64,000 nucleotides of DNA from Hippopus hippopus (lineage: Eukaryota > Mollusca > Bivalvia > Cardiida > Cardiidae): NCBI GenBank assembly GCA_946811185.2, contig OX328105.1, positions 48,794,845 to 48,858,844 on the forward strand. The letters are read 5' to 3'. The position numbers and the translations under genes are program-made. The notes below the pieces were generated by a model. The model had not been told where the DNA came from. It worked only from the letters and a program-made list of their open reading frames with translations, and ran no database searches. Below, piece after piece: positions 61,840-64,000 of the stretch. Positions within the stretch are counted from its first letter, which is position 1, and each line of letters begins with the position of its first letter.

Positions 61840-61862
61840 TCAGAAAGCTCCAGTGTGGCAAG
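61840..61862 (+). mobile_element. Solo mariner-like terminus
   Basis: GAGGGGTGTTCAGAAAGCTC resembles the mariner TIR type at 30174 (CGAGGGTTGTTC). No transposase follows. Confidence 0.35.
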
Positions 61863-61934
61863 AGTACTCTGTTGATTATCTTTTCTTCATCACCTTTGTT
61901 AAAGAAACATTGGGAGATGGTATTCTTTAACAGT

Positions 61935-62110
61935 AGCATCGCTGATCATTATTTCGACGATGTTGGAAAGCAGCCAATGGCTTGCAAAGAGTATTAAGCT
62001 AAGTACTCAATGGTTCAAGAAATTCCAGGAAAGCAGGGATAGATGCACTGGCCGCCGCGATATAAGTGTAATAATGTTGAAGCCGATGTTAAACACCATA
62101 CAAACAAACA
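61935..62110 (+). mobile_element. Truncated SINE (family 2)
   Basis: CTGATCATTATTTCGACGAT ... GCAGCCAATGGCTTG ... GCACTGGCCGCC ... TGTTAAACACCATACAAACA, the inverse of the other family 2 copies; the tRNA-like head is missing. Confidence 0.65.
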
Positions 62111-62201
62111 GATACAATGTATATCGGGGGTACAAATTGTTTTGACCCAAACATCTTGGTGCAATTGATCATTTTGATGATTTTGATGATTGCTGCATCT
62201 T

Positions 62202-62695
62202 TAACTCTTTCAGCGCCAAATATATTGAGTCATGCTCTGTCAAAAGGGGGCTCGATGCACCAAGTAAGTCATCACATATTCATGGATCTATTTTAAAAAA
62301 AAAATCGTGTGTGTGTGTGTACTCTAGACGTAGAATAGTCCTTTGACATGTAAAAAAATTGACCACTGGCAAAAGGTTTCTGTTCATGTCAACCTGCGCG
62401 GACTGCACAGGCTGACATGAGTCGATACTTTTTGCAGATGCATTAAACCCGCCTTTTCACAGAGCGTGGCTCACATATTCTTTTATTTCATGTATGTTTT
62501 TTTTTCGGGGGAGGGCGGGGCTTAACTACAAGGATCCTTTATTATACGATTCTTGGGAACTGTAAGAAATACAATTCCACTTGCAAATGATAAACCGTGA
62601 CTCTTTTGTCTAGGTATGGAATGAAGATGTAGATCCACGATCAGACACTACAATTTCTGAATAGTCTGATCTTGACTAAGTCATTATAAAAACGC
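62202..62695. mobile_element. GAC-family MITE split by a TGAGYCA-type MITE
   Basis: The left end TTAACTCTTTCAGCGCCAAA TATAT is cut by 62226-62474. The GAC core resumes near 62630 (GTAGATCCACGATCAGACAC ... GTCTGATCTTGACTAAG). Confidence 0.6.
62226..62474. mobile_element. MITE, TGAGTCATGCTCTG ends, with GT microsatellite
   Basis: TGAGTCATGCTCTGTCAAAA then GGGGGCTCGATGCA is inverted at the right end (GCATTAAACCCGCC ... CACAGAGCGTGGCTCA). A GTGTGTGTGTGTGT run sits at 62308-62321. The central hairpin is an imperfect form of the one at 59533. Confidence 0.8.
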
Positions 62696-62724
62696 AAGTT
62701 TGTTATGGGGATAAGAATTAAAAG

Positions 62725-62958
62725 GGGTCCCGCGTGACTCAGTGGTAAAGTGAAGGACTCGTGACCTGGAGAACCCCGGGTTCGAGCCTCACCGGATTCA
62801 CTGGCTTTTTCATGGGAGTTGGGCAAGACACCTCAGAGCCCTAGCCTAGTAGGCCTACTTGTGCAACCCACGAAATACATGAATAATTTTACATGAGCTG
62901 TCGCCGTGACATGACTGAAAGTTGAAAGCGGCGTAAAGCGCCATTCAATCAATCAATC
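62725..62958 (+). mobile_element. tRNA-derived SINE (family 5)
   Basis: GGGTCCCGCGTGACTCAGTG GTAAAG (A box region) and CCCCGGGTTCGAGCCTC (a near-canonical B box), body GGCAAGACACCTCAGAGCCC, tail CATTCAATCAATCAATC. Confidence 0.8.
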
Positions 62959-63119
62959 CATAAAAATGAAGCAATTTACAAAATTCAGCTGTCAACGACA
63001 ATCGTATTTTCGGCATGTCAAGAATTCACATTCATATTTGCCCTCTATCCGATTTCCTGCCGATTTTAAACTGTTCACAGTCACAAATATTGATTTTGTA
63101 AAGTCCATTAGTAAGTAAT

Positions 63120-63240
63120 GGGGATTATACATGACCGATACCATCAGCAGAAAGGCAAGGAGTGCAGATCAAGATCAGGATGCGGGTATTTGCGGCCTGA
63201 TCTTGATCAACAGTATCCGTAAAATGTAAACGTCGTCGCC
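63120..63240 (+). mobile_element. GAC-family core, diverged
   Basis: GTGCAGATCAAGATCAGGAT ... CGGCCTGATCTTGATCAACA, a 20 nt-arm hairpin at 63157-63212. Confidence 0.6.
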
Positions 63241-63342
63241 TATAGGATAAGATTTCAATTAGATTTTAGACTGTCATTGTTAGTTAACAATCTAATATAT
63301 TTCCTGGCGTATATATGATAGATGGCAGTTCAAAAATTCATC

Positions 63343-63570
63343 TTAACTTTTTACCACACGATCCCAAGTTTTAACGACCCCAATTAGAAGACTTTTGAAA
63401 ACATTGTGGGAAATGGAGAAAATGCTGGTAACCAGCATTTTCTCCTTTTCCTACAATGTTTTCTACATTTCTGAAAAGAAATTTCAGTTTTTGAGTCATA
63501 TTTACTCTGTCGTCTGCAAATGCTTTCAGTTTGGACAAGTCTAAAATTTTGTCGTTTGGGAAAGAGTTGA
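63343..63570 (+). mobile_element. FBM full-length copy
   Basis: 228 bp, TTAACTTTTTACCACACGAT to TTTGGGAAAGAGTTGA. Core 63398-63464 near consensus (GTGGGAAATGG on one side, CCTTTTCCTAC on the other, so unpaired at those bases). Confidence 0.87.
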
Positions 63571-64000
63571 AATAAGAATGGAACTAAATTAGAGTCCCCT
63601 TGGCATAAGTTTAGCCTGGAAATATTATTAAAGGTGGGTTGTTTTGCATGATTCTTTTTTTACACCGTGATTTCTAAACATCTTTATTCCCTAGGACATT
63701 TAACCCTTTGCTGTGCTGGCTATTTAGTTTAGACCTTTGAAAAACTTAACTTAGACGGAAGACAATTATTTGAAAAGAAAGTAAGACGTTGTAATGGTAT
63801 GGAGTACATTGTTGGAAAAGGAGCAACTGTCGTTGTTTCAAGACTGTTTCTTTGAGCTGTGATTTCAGTTCCTGTGCGTCACTTAGAACGCCTAATCATT
63901 TAATGTGCAAGATAATTTTTGACTTAAATCTACCATATTACACGAAGGTTAAAAAAACATTGAAAGCAAGTATAATATCATTGTAAGACTATCTTAAAAC
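63571..64000. other. Mostly unassigned, with a decayed FBM
   Basis: 63700-63840 keeps FBM fragments (TTTAACCCTTTGCTGTGCTG, GTACATTGTTGGAAAAGGAG). Nothing recognised in the last 150 bp. Confidence 0.4.

Overview
The window looks like intronic and flanking DNA from an animal nuclear genome, most likely a bivalve mollusc. The sequence is AT-rich, genes are sparse, introns run to kilobases, and nearly everything is interspersed repeat. Three things suggest a bivalve: long composite repeats opening with AGAGGGCCATGATGGCCC and closing with GTGCTCAGGTGAGCTAA around 145-170 bp satellite cores (the layout of bivalve 'pearl'/Helentron-associated elements), tRNA-derived SINEs, and short palindromic elements around GATCAGACTGCAC and AGCCTGCGC cores. 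The species is an inference.

Only one gene is securely identified. The 5' part of a class I unconventional myosin lies on the minus strand: first coding exon 11257-11404, second 6410-6525, third 54-148. They splice in frame into about 115 residues that end at the P-loop GESGSGKT. The rest of the gene lies left of the window. Three other exon-like stretches are weaker: 31879-32019 (+), 40644-40727 (-, inside a TIR element) and 61595-61782 (-).

The dominant feature is a family of about 228 bp elements, called FBM here, with more than 60 recognisable copies in both orientations. Each is bounded by TTAA, has TTAACYCTTTACCA-type ends, and carries a central 67 bp palindrome that is perfect in several copies. 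Many copies abut and share one TTAA. A second family of about 210 bp, called GAC here (GATCAGACTGCAC palindrome), has similar TTAAC-type ends.

Layout: 1-6.4 kb has a FBM, a 23 bp minisatellite, more FBM copies and a pearl-like element inside a FBM. 7.1-10.9 kb is a pearl-like element holding a 2.3 kb hAT-type element with a perfect 8 bp target duplication. 11-18.8 kb has myosin exon 1, FBM, GAC and SINEs. 18.84-20.07 kb is a 35 bp minisatellite. 20-30 kb is dense FBM with SINEs and other MITEs. 30.17-31.47 kb is a dead full-length mariner. 32.68-33.35 kb is a short TIR element with a 5 bp target duplication. 34-36 kb has pearl-like pieces. 38.66-41.47 kb is a poly(A/T)-rimmed TIR element inside a FBM. 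43.1-48.5 kb is a four-level nest. 48.9-54.9 kb is a TIR element with a 5 bp target duplication carrying a self-nested pearl-like repeat. 55-64 kb returns to FBM, SINEs and MITEs.

No operons, CRISPR arrays, rRNA genes or intact autonomous transposase were seen. The organising theme is transposon nesting, with the FBM family serving both as a frequent insertion and as a frequent target. Most short ORFs here are read-through of these repeats and are not called as genes.
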